Shown: piece by piece, positions 1-9,698 of the stretch | Position numbering within the stretch: position 1 is the first letter of the stretch | Layout: each line of letters starts with the position of its first letter | Source: Pseudomonadota bacterium | Lineage (GTDB): Bacteria; Pseudomonadota; Alphaproteobacteria; Acetobacterales; Acetobacteraceae | Reading direction: 5' to 3' | Assembly: GCA_021805665.1 (NCBI GenBank) | Contig: JAJZEV010000015.1 | Location: forward strand, 1-34,135 | Length of the DNA: 34,135 nucleotides | The notes under the pieces: model-generated | What the model saw: the letters and a program-made list of their open reading frames with translations, nothing else | Database searches by the model: none | Told to the model about the DNA's origin: nothing | Position numbers and translations under genes: made by a program

Positions 1-2
1 CG

Positions 3-176
3 CAGATGACGATCAAGGAAGCGGTGGCGATGTTCGAGAATGCCGAGAGCGATGCGCTGATCGTGGTGGATAATGCCGACGACCGGCATGTGATCGGGCT
101 GCTGACGGAACAGTACGCGCTGCGCCGCTACAGCGATGAACTCGACCGGCGGCGGCGGGAGTTGTCGGGGGAATAA
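3..176 (+). CDS. C-terminal fragment of a CBS-domain protein (possibly ClC-type chloride channel), truncated by window start
   Basis: Frame 3 reads QMTIKEAVAMFENAESDALIVVDNADDRHVIGLLTEQYALRRYSDELDRRRRELSGE*, a CBS-like end; 5' end lies outside the window. Confidence 0.6.
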   Translation, partial: QMTIKEAVAMFENAESDALIVVDNADDRHVIGLLTEQYALRRYSDELDRRRRELSGE

Positions 177-387
177 CGGCGGGCGATTTCGCATCGGCCG
201 CCCCGCGTACCGCGAAAACCATTGCCGCCGGCTGTACAGCGTGTCACGCTCTTTGTCATACGGGACGGATGACGCTGGTCGCCGATCTTCGTGCTGGGGG
301 AAATCCTGAGAGCAGGCCTGTTGCTGAACTGGCCGCACCGGGTGTCCAGCGCCCTGCCGCGGCCCCTTTCGACGGGGAACAACGCAG

Positions 388-810
388 ATGCTCGACAAGC
401 CGAACGTCAATACATTCACGCACGTCAAGCCCGGCGATACACCTTGGGTGTCCGACGGGCTGCGGTCGTTTTTCGAATACCGGGACCTTGGCGTCGCCGG
501 CGCCACCGGCGGGCGGGTGATCGCCCAGTTGGCCCGCGCCAGGGAGGCGCCGGAGAAAGGCACGGGATGGCACCGGCACACCGCCGACTTTCATATAGTG
601 GTCATGCTGAAGGGCTGGGCGAAGTTCATGTATGAGGACAAGGAGCATCTGGTCGAAGCCGGCGACTGCGTGCATCAGCGGCCGGGGATCATGCACTTCC
701 TGTTCGATTACTCGCCGGACATGGAATATCTGGAGGTCGTGGGGCCGGCGGATTTCGGCACCGTGGATATGACAAGCGACATCCCGGTGCCTGAGCCGCA
801 TACGTGGTGA
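388..810 (+). CDS. Cupin-domain protein
   Basis: 140 aa ORF with cupin pattern GTGWHRHTADFHIVVMLKGWAKFMYEDKEHLVEAGDCVHQRPGIMH. Confidence 0.8.
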   Translation: MLDKPNVNTFTHVKPGDTPWVSDGLRSFFEYRDLGVAGATGGRVIAQLARAREAPEKGTGWHRHTADFHIVVMLKGWAKFMYEDKEHLVEAGDCVHQRPGIMHFLFDYSPDMEYLEVVGPADFGTVDMTSDIPVPEPHTW

Positions 811-820
811 ATGCGCCGAT

Positions 821-847
821 CCTTCCCCGGTTTCGCGCCGGGGAAGG
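821..847. terminator. Bidirectional hairpin between convergent cupin and GST genes
   Basis: Perfect 10-bp inverted repeat CCTTCCCCGG-TTTCGCG-CCGGGGAAGG between two convergent stop codons. Confidence 0.7.
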
Positions 848-855
848 CGGCGGCG

Positions 856-1512
856 TCAGAATTCGATATCCAGTTCGTCGATTTGCTCGGGCTCTTTTTG
901 CGCGGCGGCGAACCATTCTTTCATGTCGGGCCACGCCATGATCTGCTTGCAGTAGCGCTCGCACGCGCCTTCCATTTCTACGTCGTAGCTGCGGAACCGT
1001 GTCACCACGGGGGCGTAGAACGCGTCGGCGATCGTGGGCTTCGCGCCGAACAGCCAGGGGCCTTTCCAAGTCGTCAGGCATTCGCGCCAAATCTCGGTAA
1101 TGCGGTCGATATCGGCCTGCACCGCCGACCAGACCGCGAAGCCCGGCCGGTAGAGCCGCAGGTTCATCGGCAGGGCCTCGCGCAGTGCCACGAATCCGGA
1201 ATGCATTTCCCCAACGATTGAGCGGCAGCGGGCGCGGGCGATCCGGTCCGCTGGCAGCATGTCGGCCCGCGGGAACATTTCATTGAGATATTCGGCGATC
1301 GCAATCGTATCCCAAATCACCACATCGTCGTGCATGAGTGCGGGAACGCGAATCGAAGACGACTGGCCCAAAAGCTCCCTGCGGTTGGCCGGGTCGTCCG
1401 GATCGACGATTTTCTCCTCGAACGCCAGCCCCGCGAGGCGCGCGAGCAGGTATCCCCGTAACGACCAGGAGGAATAATTCTTGCTGCTTATGAGAAGCGT
1501 GGCCCCTGCCAT
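856..1512 (-). CDS. Glutathione S-transferase family protein
   Basis: MAGATLLISSKNYSSWSLRGYLLARLAGLAFEEKIV..., GST N-terminal thioredoxin-like and C-terminal helical pattern. Confidence 0.85.
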   Translation of the reverse strand: MAGATLLISSKNYSSWSLRGYLLARLAGLAFEEKIVDPDDPANRRELLGQSSSIRVPALMHDDVVIWDTIAIAEYLNEMFPRADMLPADRIARARCRSIVGEMHSGFVALREALPMNLRLYRPGFAVWSAVQADIDRITEIWRECLTTWKGPWLFGAKPTIADAFYAPVVTRFRSYDVEMEGACERYCKQIMAWPDMKEWFAAAQKEPEQIDELDIEF

Positions 1513-1583
1513 GGTGACAACCCCCGATCGTGCTGGCATGCTGCGCCGCAATATAGCAACATGTGCGATGACATGGCGAGCGT

Positions 1584-1603
1584 TTGTGTTAACGTGATAA
1601 CAA
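1584..1603. promoter_or_regulatory. Imperfect operator-like palindrome upstream of phaZ
   Basis: TTGTGTTAACGTGATAACAA, 7 of 10 arm positions pair; lies in the short divergent GST/phaZ intergenic region. Confidence 0.25.
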
Positions 1604-1621
1604 TTCAGTGACAGGGCCTTC

Positions 1622-2857
1622 GTGACACAGCAGGCGATGATCTACAAAATCTACCAGGCGCAGGCCGACCTGCTGTTCCCCGCACGACAACTCGCCCGTT
1701 TCGGCGCCGGTTTTGCTCGGGCGATGGATCTGGGCGACTTCACCCCGCAGCCGCTTCGGCAGTTCGGGGCGGCATGCAATCTGCTGGCGGACAGCGCGTT
1801 ATCGCACTACCGGCCGGATTACGGTTTCCGTTCCGCAAGGATCGGCAACGATGTCGTCGGCGTGACGGAGGAGGTGCGGTTCGAAACCCCGTTCGGCGCG
1901 CTGCTGCGGTTCCGCAAGGACACCGATATCCAGCAGCCCAGGGTGCTGGTCGTGGCGCCGATGTCGGGGCATTTCGCGACCCTGCTGCGCGGCACGGTGG
2001 CGGTGCTGCTGCCCGATCACGATGTCTATATCACCGATTGGAAAAATGCCCGGGATGTCCCGCTGTCCGATGGCACGTTCGGGTTCGACGAATATGTCGA
2101 TCACCTGATCCGGTTCATGGAGGTCCTGGGCGAAGGCAGTCACATGATCGCCGTCTGCCAGCCGGCCGTCGCCGCGCTGGCCGCGACGGCGGTGATGGCC
2201 GAACATGGCAACAGGGCCCAGCCGCGCAGCCTGACCCTGATGGCAGGCCCGATCGACACAAGGCAAAATCCCACAAAAGTCAACGAACTGGCGAAATCCC
2301 GCACCATCGAATGGTTCGAGAAAAATCTGATCGCCAAGGTGCCATGGCGCTACAAAGGGGCTTTCCGCCAGGTTTACCCGGGCTTCCTGCAGTTGACGGC
2401 GTTCATGACGATGAATCTCGACCGCCATATGAACGCGCATATCGGCCAGTTCCGGGCGCTGGCTTGCGGCGATGTCGTCGCCTCCGACGCCCATACAAAG
2501 TTCTATAACGAATATAATGCGGTCATGGACCTGCCGGCCGAGTTCTACCTGGAAACCGTCAAGCGGGTGTTCCAGGATCACGATCTGCCGCTCGGCAAGC
2601 TGACCTGGCATGGCGAAAAGGTGAAGCCGGAAGCGATCCGCCGCACCGCGCTGCTGACCGTGGAGGGTGAGCGCGACGATATCTGCGCCATTGGCCAGAC
2701 CATGGCCGCGCTGGACCTGTGCAGCGGTATCCGGGTCAGCCAGAAGCGGCACCATCTACAGACCGGTGTTGGACACTACGGCGTATTCAGCGGCTCCCGC
2801 TGGGCGCGGGAGGTTTATCCCAAGGTGCGCGCGATGATCGAGGTGACGAACCAGTAA
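1622..2857 (+). CDS. phaZ: Intracellular polyhydroxyalkanoate (PHB) depolymerase
   Basis: 411 aa, GTG start; MIYKIYQAQADLLFPARQLARFG... and nucleophile-elbow VCQPAVAALAA typical of intracellular PhaZ. Confidence 0.9.
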   Translation: MTQQAMIYKIYQAQADLLFPARQLARFGAGFARAMDLGDFTPQPLRQFGAACNLLADSALSHYRPDYGFRSARIGNDVVGVTEEVRFETPFGALLRFRKDTDIQQPRVLVVAPMSGHFATLLRGTVAVLLPDHDVYITDWKNARDVPLSDGTFGFDEYVDHLIRFMEVLGEGSHMIAVCQPAVAALAATAVMAEHGNRAQPRSLTLMAGPIDTRQNPTKVNELAKSRTIEWFEKNLIAKVPWRYKGAFRQVYPGFLQLTAFMTMNLDRHMNAHIGQFRALACGDVVASDAHTKFYNEYNAVMDLPAEFYLETVKRVFQDHDLPLGKLTWHGEKVKPEAIRRTALLTVEGERDDICAIGQTMAALDLCSGIRVSQKRHHLQTGVGHYGVFSGSRWAREVYPKVRAMIEVTNQ

Positions 2858-2966
2858 GCGCCTGCCGCGCGGCGTTGGCGGTGTTGAAACGCCCATGGGC
2901 CTGCGCCAGCCAGGACGATGCAGGGCCGGCGGATGGCGTCGAGTGGTTGGCCTATCGCAGCGTCCT

Positions 2967-3962
2967 CTAAATGAATACCCCCGCCATACCGCCCGCGGGA
3001 TACCGTGTGCCGGCCGTCGCCCCGGCCGGGATCGCCGCGGAAATCAACGCCACGTCGGCAGCCGACAGTTCCACGTTCAGGGCGCCGATATTCTCATCAA
3101 GGCGTGGTGCATAGCGGGTGCCGGGGATGGCGACGACGTCCGGCCCCTGCGCCAGCAGCCAGGCCAGCGTCACCTGCGCCGGGGTGCAGGCCTTTGCCGC
3201 GGCGATATCCTCGATCTTCGCGACCAGCGCCCGGTTCCGGTCGAAATTCGCCTCCTGGAATCGCGGATGTGCCGCCCGGCGGCCATCGACATCGGCGAAG
3301 GTCTTGATCGCCCCGGTCAGAAACCCCCGCCCCAGCGGCGAATAGGCCACGAAGCCAATGCCCAGTTCGGCGGTGGTCTTGCGGGTAGCCTCCGCTTCCT
3401 CGCGATACAGCAGCGAGTATTCGGTCTGCACGGCGGCGATCGGATGCACCGCGTGCGCGCGGCGGATCCGGTCCGGAGCCGCTTCGGACATGCCCAGGAA
3501 CCGCACCTTGCCTTGCTGAACCAGCTTCGCCATCGCGCCGACGGTATCCTCGACCGGGACGGCCGGATCGACGCGGTGCTGGTAATACAGGTCGATAACC
3601 TCCACCCCCAGCCGCTTCAGGCTGGCCTCGCAGGCTTCGATCACATATTCGGGGCGGCCGTTAACGCCGTTCGACTGGCCGGGCCGCTGGGTCTGGCCGA
3701 ACTTGGTGGCCAGCACGACTCTGTCGCGCCGGCCCTTCAATGCCCGGCCCACCACCAGTTCGTTATGGCCCCAGCCGTACATGTCGGAGGAGTCGAAGTG
3801 ATCCACGCCCATGTCAATCGCATGGCGGATCAGGTCCTCGGACACCGCGTCCTCCGCCGAACCGTAAATGCCGGACAGCGACATGCACCCCAGGCCGATC
3901 GCGGAGACGGACAGGCCGCCGCGCCCGAGCGGACGGTGCGCCAGGATGGGTTGTGTTGCCAT
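2967..3962 (-). CDS. Aldo/keto reductase
   Basis: MATQPILAHRPLGRGGLSVSAIGLGCMSLSGIYG..., GVDHFDSSDMYGWGHNE, YYQHRVDPAVPVEDTVGAM. Confidence 0.9.
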   Translation of the reverse strand: MATQPILAHRPLGRGGLSVSAIGLGCMSLSGIYGSAEDAVSEDLIRHAIDMGVDHFDSSDMYGWGHNELVVGRALKGRRDRVVLATKFGQTQRPGQSNGVNGRPEYVIEACEASLKRLGVEVIDLYYQHRVDPAVPVEDTVGAMAKLVQQGKVRFLGMSEAAPDRIRRAHAVHPIAAVQTEYSLLYREEAEATRKTTAELGIGFVAYSPLGRGFLTGAIKTFADVDGRRAAHPRFQEANFDRNRALVAKIEDIAAAKACTPAQVTLAWLLAQGPDVVAIPGTRYAPRLDENIGALNVELSAADVALISAAIPAGATAGTRYPAGGMAGVFI

Positions 3963-4059
3963 GGGGTTTTGTCTCCGTTTGCCAGTTGCCGGTATTATGG
4001 CGGGGCGGGCGGTTCTGCGCCAGGGCACGGACGGGCAGATTTTCCGCGTGCGCCAGCGG

Positions 4060-5841
4060 TTACAGCAACGACGGTGTGTTCATCGCCGGGTCCGAACTGG
4101 CCTGCAGATGCCGGTCGATAAACCCGATGAGCGTGGCCATCGTCGGCGGGCTGTCGAACACCGGGTCGCCGAATCCCGGATGAATTGCGTCCAGTTGTTC
4201 GGTCAGCGACCCATAAAGTTCCTCGGATGGCAGGCGGTTGTTCAACTCGCCGAACAAGGGATCGGCGACGACGATCGAACCGAAGCGGCCCAGCCGGCAA
4301 CCCAGGCTTTCGGGGTCCTTGAACGCCTCGAACAACACGAAAAACAGCAGCGGCGGATCGACGCAGAGCGCGGCGATGTCGTCGGCCTCGGCCTCCTCGC
4401 GCAGTCCGGCCCAGGGGCGCGGCGCACCTTGGAAGTCGCCGCCGCGCAGCCAGGCCATGATCTCATTCTGCCAGTAGTCGTCGCGCAGCAGCGGGGACGC
4501 GTTGACCAGCGGGGCGAGCGACTCGTGCTCTCGCATCGCGGCCAGCAGTTCGGACACTGGCCATAGATTGGCCAGTTCGCCGCTGATCAGGTCGCGATAG
4601 AAAACGCCGCCGCCACCCGACGGGTCGATGGGTCCAAAAGTTGCCGCGGACAAGATGTTGGGCTCCGAAGGTCCGATTCGGCGGCTGAGATTGATATGAT
4701 TCCGGTCGGATACGCCGGGGATATTGAAGAAGTTGGACCACTGGATCAGCCAGGATGCGGGCAGCGGCGCCATCCGGGTGTTACCGGCGGACGAAAACCG
4801 GGTCAGCGCGTCCTTCATGAACTGACCGAAGGCGGGGCTTGCGGCGTTGATGCGGTAGGAATCCTTCACCATCGCGTGGCCGAACCTGAAGGCGGCGTGG
4901 GAAAATTCCAGCGGCACGCCCGCGTTCCTGGCGCCGGACAGCAAATCCAGGAATGGCGGCCGGCCAGTCGAGTACAGTGCATGCACGGACGGATGCAGCA
5001 GACGCTTCAACAAATCGTCGCGGACGATGCGGCGATAGATCAGGGTGGTTGCTTCCCGGGCGTTATCGAAGCGCTTTGCCGTGTCCCGGATGAGTTCCGC
5101 CGTGGCCGCGTCCGTCGGCGGCTGTGCCTGGCGGTCGATGAAGATGTTGTGCAGGTGGGAAAATACCATGGTGAGTTGAGAGATCACCGCATGATCGTCG
5201 TTGCGGGCGTCGGCGATCAAGGGTTCGGTCAGACCGGGCAGATCGGCCGCGGTGTTGTGCAGTTTCGTGCGCGCGATGTCGCGGAACGGGCAGACCGGTG
5301 TGCCATCCCCTCTGGCCACCGCGCCAGATCGGCCGATTTGCAGCTTGGTTCGCCCGGTGTCGCCGGGCCCGTCCGGCGCATAGATCATGCGCAATGCAGT
5401 CGGACCATCGCCGTACAGCGCATCGAGGTTCAGCCGGCGATCACGGTTGTTCGCGGTGTCCTGATCCAGGTTTGCAGCCGCCCAGAACGGCAGCCGCGTC
5501 GCCACCATGTCGTGCGCCACGAACTGCAGCAAGTAGGTATATCCCGCCGGAATGTATGGATTATCGCGCGGGTCCGGATGGTCCTTGCGAATCGGGTCTT
5601 CCAGCCCCGGCTGGCGCGGCGGCACCGGGTCCCATTCCAGGCGTGCATTCATCCGAACCGCGAGGCGCGCGGAACGTTCGGCTGTTTCCTGGCGGTTGCC
5701 GGCGGCGGGCGGCCGGAACCGGCCCTTCAGGGCAAAATGACGGAATCCGCGCGGCAGACCTTCGGCGATAACGGTCTGGTAGGTCTGGTGCGGCTGCATG
5801 CGCCCGCGTGGCTTAGGGGGCCCGCCTCCGTGAAGCGTCAT
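4060..5841 (-). CDS. Animal-type haem peroxidase family protein (An_peroxidase)
   Basis: LLQFVAHDMVATR (distal His/Asp region), LTMVFSHLHNIFIDRQ, AFRFGHAMVKDSYRI (proximal His). Start inferred at MTLHGGGPP; ORF is open to 5970. Confidence 0.85.
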   Translation of the reverse strand: MTLHGGGPPKPRGRMQPHQTYQTVIAEGLPRGFRHFALKGRFRPPAAGNRQETAERSARLAVRMNARLEWDPVPPRQPGLEDPIRKDHPDPRDNPYIPAGYTYLLQFVAHDMVATRLPFWAAANLDQDTANNRDRRLNLDALYGDGPTALRMIYAPDGPGDTGRTKLQIGRSGAVARGDGTPVCPFRDIARTKLHNTAADLPGLTEPLIADARNDDHAVISQLTMVFSHLHNIFIDRQAQPPTDAATAELIRDTAKRFDNAREATTLIYRRIVRDDLLKRLLHPSVHALYSTGRPPFLDLLSGARNAGVPLEFSHAAFRFGHAMVKDSYRINAASPAFGQFMKDALTRFSSAGNTRMAPLPASWLIQWSNFFNIPGVSDRNHINLSRRIGPSEPNILSAATFGPIDPSGGGGVFYRDLISGELANLWPVSELLAAMREHESLAPLVNASPLLRDDYWQNEIMAWLRGGDFQGAPRPWAGLREEAEADDIAALCVDPPLLFFVLFEAFKDPESLGCRLGRFGSIVVADPLFGELNNRLPSEELYGSLTEQLDAIHPGFGDPVFDSPPTMATLIGFIDRHLQASSDPAMNTPSLL

Positions 5842-5933
5842 GCGCCCGTTACTCCCACTCGATCCATCGACTCCATCCTGGCTTTCGTGGCCTGCCGGTT
5901 TCCCATCGGCGAAGGGTTTGCTAGCTATACCGG

Positions 5934-6977
5934 ATGCAGTCTTCTCATCCGTCCAAACTGACGTTTCCATTCGCCGCTCCGCCCGCGTTGGGCGAAGTCA
6001 TCAACGTAGCGCCAAGTATAGTCTGGATAAGGTTACCACTTCCTTACAGACTCGATCATGTAAATATCTATCTGATCGAAAATTCTGGCGGTTGGACAGT
6101 TTTCGATACGGGATTAGGTACAGATGTATGCAGAGAGGCATGGAAGGCGATTTTGTCTGGCCCGCTCGCCGGACAGAGTCTCAAATCGGTTATCGTGTCC
6201 CATTTTCATCCAGACCATGTCGGCCTCGCGGGGTGGCTGTGCGAGACATACGGCCTGGATCTGACCATGCCGCGGCCGGAGTATCTGCACAGCGTGGTGC
6301 TGCAATGCGCCCCCGCCGATCATGGGGAAGCCGTGTTCCGTCCGTTCTACCGGCGCCACGGCCTGTCAGCGGAAGCAACCGACATCGTGCTGAGCCGCGG
6401 GCATGAGTATCTGAAGCGTACGACCGGGGTTCCGGCGTCCTACCATCGCATCAAACACGGTGACACGATCACGGTCGGCGGCCGCGCTTTCGGGGTGCAA
6501 ACCGGCGGCGGACACGCGCTGGAGCAGGCCATGCTGTACCGGCCGGAGGAGAAGTTGTTCCTCGCCGCCGATCAGGTTATCGCCCGGATATCGCCCAATG
6601 TCAGCGTGCATCCGATGGAACCGGACCTGGATGCCCTGGGAATCTACCTAACGTCACTGCGGGCGATCAAAGCCAGTGTCGCACCGGATGTGCTGGTGCT
6701 GCCGGGGCACGGGCTGCCGTTCCACGGCCTGCACGACCGGGTGGATGAGCTGATCGAGCATCACGCGCTGCGCTGCGGAGAACTCGCGGCGGCGTGCCAG
6801 GACCGGCCTCTGTCTGTGGCGGAAATCGTGCCGTTCCTGTTCAACCGGCCGTTGGATGCGCATCAGACCGGCTTCGCCTTTGGCGAGGTGCTGGCGCATG
6901 TGAACCACATGCTGGGGCTTGGGCAGTTGCGGTTGGAAACCGATGCCGGCGGGGTGGACCGCTACCGGACGGTCTAG
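5934..6977 (+). CDS. MBL-fold metallo-hydrolase
   Basis: SHFHPDHVGLAGWL, HVNIYLIENSGGWTVFDTGLGTD, VLVLPGHGLPF. Confidence 0.9.
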   Translation: MQSSHPSKLTFPFAAPPALGEVINVAPSIVWIRLPLPYRLDHVNIYLIENSGGWTVFDTGLGTDVCREAWKAILSGPLAGQSLKSVIVSHFHPDHVGLAGWLCETYGLDLTMPRPEYLHSVVLQCAPADHGEAVFRPFYRRHGLSAEATDIVLSRGHEYLKRTTGVPASYHRIKHGDTITVGGRAFGVQTGGGHALEQAMLYRPEEKLFLAADQVIARISPNVSVHPMEPDLDALGIYLTSLRAIKASVAPDVLVLPGHGLPFHGLHDRVDELIEHHALRCGELAAACQDRPLSVAEIVPFLFNRPLDAHQTGFAFGEVLAHVNHMLGLGQLRLETDAGGVDRYRTV

Positions 6978-7006
6978 GGCCAAAGCGGGGAGGTTCCCGG
7001 AACCCC

Positions 7007-7036
7007 TGCCACGGCCAGCATCCGCCGGCCGTGGCA
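7007..7036. terminator. Bidirectional hairpin between convergent MBL hydrolase and OsmC genes
   Basis: Perfect 10-bp stem TGCCACGGCC / GGCCGTGGCA, 10-nt loop, between convergent stops. Confidence 0.65.
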
Positions 7037-7045
7037 AGGCGTTGG

Positions 7046-7477
7046 CTACACCAGTTTGGCGTCCAGCGTGATCGTCGCATTCAGCACTTTCGACACCGGA
7101 CAATTCTCCTTCGCCCCGCGTGCCAGTTCCTGGAACTTCGCGTCATCCAGCCCCGGTACTTTCGCGGTCAGCTTCAGATGGATTGCCGCGATCTTCCAGC
7201 CGCCGGCTTCCTGTTCCATCGTCAGGTCGGCGGAACAGTCCATGCTCTCGGGCGGGTGCCCGGCGCCGCTGAGTTGAAACGCGGTCGCCATGCTGAAACA
7301 ACCGGCATGCGCGGCGGCAATCAATTCCTCCGGATTGGTGCCTTTTCCGTCGCCGAAGCGGGAGTTGAAGCCGTACGGCGTGTCCTTCAGCGTCGCGCTT
7401 TGGGTGGTCAGGCTGCCGCTGCCATCCTTGCCGGAGCCCTGCCATTTCGCCGAGGCATGCCGTTTGAGCGTGGCCAT
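7046..7477 (-). CDS. OsmC family peroxiredoxin
   Basis: MATLKRHASAKWQGSGKDGSGSLTTQS...GTNPEELIAAAHAGCFSMATAFQL...NCPVSKVL. Confidence 0.9.
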   Translation of the reverse strand: MATLKRHASAKWQGSGKDGSGSLTTQSATLKDTPYGFNSRFGDGKGTNPEELIAAAHAGCFSMATAFQLSGAGHPPESMDCSADLTMEQEAGGWKIAAIHLKLTAKVPGLDDAKFQELARGAKENCPVSKVLNATITLDAKLV

Positions 7478-7565
7478 TCCGCGTTCTCCTCTATGATTGT
7501 CCGCCGACCAATCGGCGGCCGCACACCGCATATGGGGCAGGATTGGGAAATGGCAGGGGCTCGGG

Positions 7566-9647
7566 TTATTCCGCCGCCAATGCCACTTCGGCGACTTCGG
7601 CCCGCATCCAGACGGCGATGTCGTGAAACACCGCGCCTCCCCACGGCGGGCCCGGATCGTCGCTGGTCAGCGCATTGATCCCGATCCCGCCCTCAAAACA
7701 TTCGCTCGGCCACACACTCTCCGACACCAGCACGCCCGGTTGCTGGCCGGCGGCGATGCGGGCATGCAGGATGACCTCGCCCCGAGCGTTGCCCAGGCGT
7801 ACCTTCGCGCCATCGGTCAGACCTAGCTTGCGGGCATCGTCGGCGTGCATCGACACCGTCGGCCGGCCCTCCCGCTTTTTCCCGGATGCCATTTCGGTGA
7901 AGCTGGTGTTCAGGAAGCTGCGGGCCGGCGCGGTGACCAGTCGGAATGGCGCGTCGGGGCTGCTGGCCTCGATATTGTCCATCTGGTCCGGCAGCTTGGG
8001 CATCGCGCCGTGGTTGTCGCCCAGGGCGGCCCAGTCCGGTGCGAAGTGGAAACGCCGGTCCCTGGTCGGGAAACCGTCCAGGAAATGCGCGGTGCGGAAT
8101 GGCGGCATTTCGTCGATCCAACGGCTTTCCTGAACCGCTTTGGCGTCCGGGTAGCCGGACGCCAGCAGCGTTGCATCGACGATTTCCATCGCCGTCATCG
8201 CGAATCCGCGATGTTTCGCGCCCAACCGAGCGGCGAGCGCCTGGATGACCTCGTGGTTGGATCGGCAGTCGCCGGGCGGTTCGATCAGTTTGGCGCCGAT
8301 CTGAACATGGCTGTGGCCACCGGCCTGGTACAGGTCGTCATGTTCCATGAACATCGTGGCGGGCAGCACGATATCGGACCAGCGGGCCGTTTCAGTCATG
8401 AACTGTTCGTGGGTGGCGACAAACAGGTCGTCGCGGGCGAAACCGCGCCGTACCCGATTGCTGTCGGGGCAGACGGTCAGCGGATTCTGGTTCTGGATGA
8501 TCATGGAATGGACCTGCGGCCCATCGCCCAGTTCGGTGCGATCGCCGGTCAGCACACTGCCGATCCTGCTCATGTCCATCACCCGGATACTGGTATCCAG
8601 CGCGTCCAGGCCCTCGATCAGCGTCTTGTTCCAGTGATAGAGGCCGCGATTGGACCACAGAGCCCCGCCGCCTTCGTGCTGCCAGGCGCCGGTCACGGCG
8701 GGCAGGCACGATACGGCGTGCATCCCGGCACTGCCGTTGCGGCTGCGGGCGAACCCGTAGCCGACGCGGATGAAGCTGCGTTGCGTCCTGCCATACAAAG
8801 CGGCGAAGGACTCGATGGATTCGACGGACAATCCAGTTATGGCGGACGCCCAGTCCGGGCCGCGATCACGCAGGTGCGCTTCCAGCGCGTCCGGGCAGTC
8901 GGTGTATTGGCGCATATAATCGCGGTCGGCGTAACCGTCGCGGAAGGCGATATGCATCGCCGCGCAGGCCAGCGCGCCGTCGGTGCCGGGGCGGGGGGCC
9001 AGGTGAATATCGGCAACGGCGGCGGTTGGGGTCTTGTACGGATCGATGACCACCAGCTTCGCCCCGCGGTCTTTCCGGGCGCGGCTGATATGGGTCATGA
9101 CGTTGACCTGGGTGGAAACCGGATTGCCGCCCCAGACCACGATCAGGTCCGACTGTGCCATCTCCCGCGCATCGACGCCGCGGCTCTGCCCGACGCCGGC
9201 CTGCCAGCCGATTTCCGCCAGCGGGGTGCAGATCGTCATTTTCTGGCGGGAGTAGCGCATGACGTTGCGCAGCCGGTTGATGCCGTCGCGTTGCACCAGC
9301 CCCATGGTGCCGGCGAAGAAGAACGGCCAGACCGATTCCGAACCGTGCTTCGCGGTGTCGGCGGTAAAGCGTTCGGCGATGCGGTCCAGCGCCTCCTGCC
9401 ACCCGATCGGGCGGAACTGTGTGCCGCCCTTGGGGCCGGTGCGCAGCAAGGGTTGGGTCAGCCGACCCGGATGGTGGATGCGTTCGGCGTAGCGCGAAAC
9501 CTTCGCACAGATCACCCCGGCGGTGTAGCTGTTATCCTCCGCACCCCGGACGGAGCCGATGCGGGTGCCGTCCAGCACCTCGACCGACAAGGCGCAGGTG
9601 GATGGACAGTCGTGTGGGCAGACGGAAGATCGGATGACGGATGGCAT
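7566..9647 (-). CDS. Molybdopterin-dependent oxidoreductase with N-terminal [4Fe-4S] motif
   Basis: SSVCPHDCPSTCALSVEV...GVICAKV, VVWGGNPVSTQVNVM, C-terminal molydopterin dinucleotide-binding-like domain. Confidence 0.9.
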   Translation of the reverse strand: MPSVIRSSVCPHDCPSTCALSVEVLDGTRIGSVRGAEDNSYTAGVICAKVSRYAERIHHPGRLTQPLLRTGPKGGTQFRPIGWQEALDRIAERFTADTAKHGSESVWPFFFAGTMGLVQRDGINRLRNVMRYSRQKMTICTPLAEIGWQAGVGQSRGVDAREMAQSDLIVVWGGNPVSTQVNVMTHISRARKDRGAKLVVIDPYKTPTAAVADIHLAPRPGTDGALACAAMHIAFRDGYADRDYMRQYTDCPDALEAHLRDRGPDWASAITGLSVESIESFAALYGRTQRSFIRVGYGFARSRNGSAGMHAVSCLPAVTGAWQHEGGGALWSNRGLYHWNKTLIEGLDALDTSIRVMDMSRIGSVLTGDRTELGDGPQVHSMIIQNQNPLTVCPDSNRVRRGFARDDLFVATHEQFMTETARWSDIVLPATMFMEHDDLYQAGGHSHVQIGAKLIEPPGDCRSNHEVIQALAARLGAKHRGFAMTAMEIVDATLLASGYPDAKAVQESRWIDEMPPFRTAHFLDGFPTRDRRFHFAPDWAALGDNHGAMPKLPDQMDNIEASSPDAPFRLVTAPARSFLNTSFTEMASGKKREGRPTVSMHADDARKLGLTDGAKVRLGNARGEVILHARIAAGQQPGVLVSESVWPSECFEGGIGINALTSDDPGPPWGGAVFHDIAVWMRAEVAEVALAAE

Positions 9648-9698
9648 GACCGCAGCGTAAACAGGATCGCGGTTCCGGTGCAACGCGGTGGATATCGA

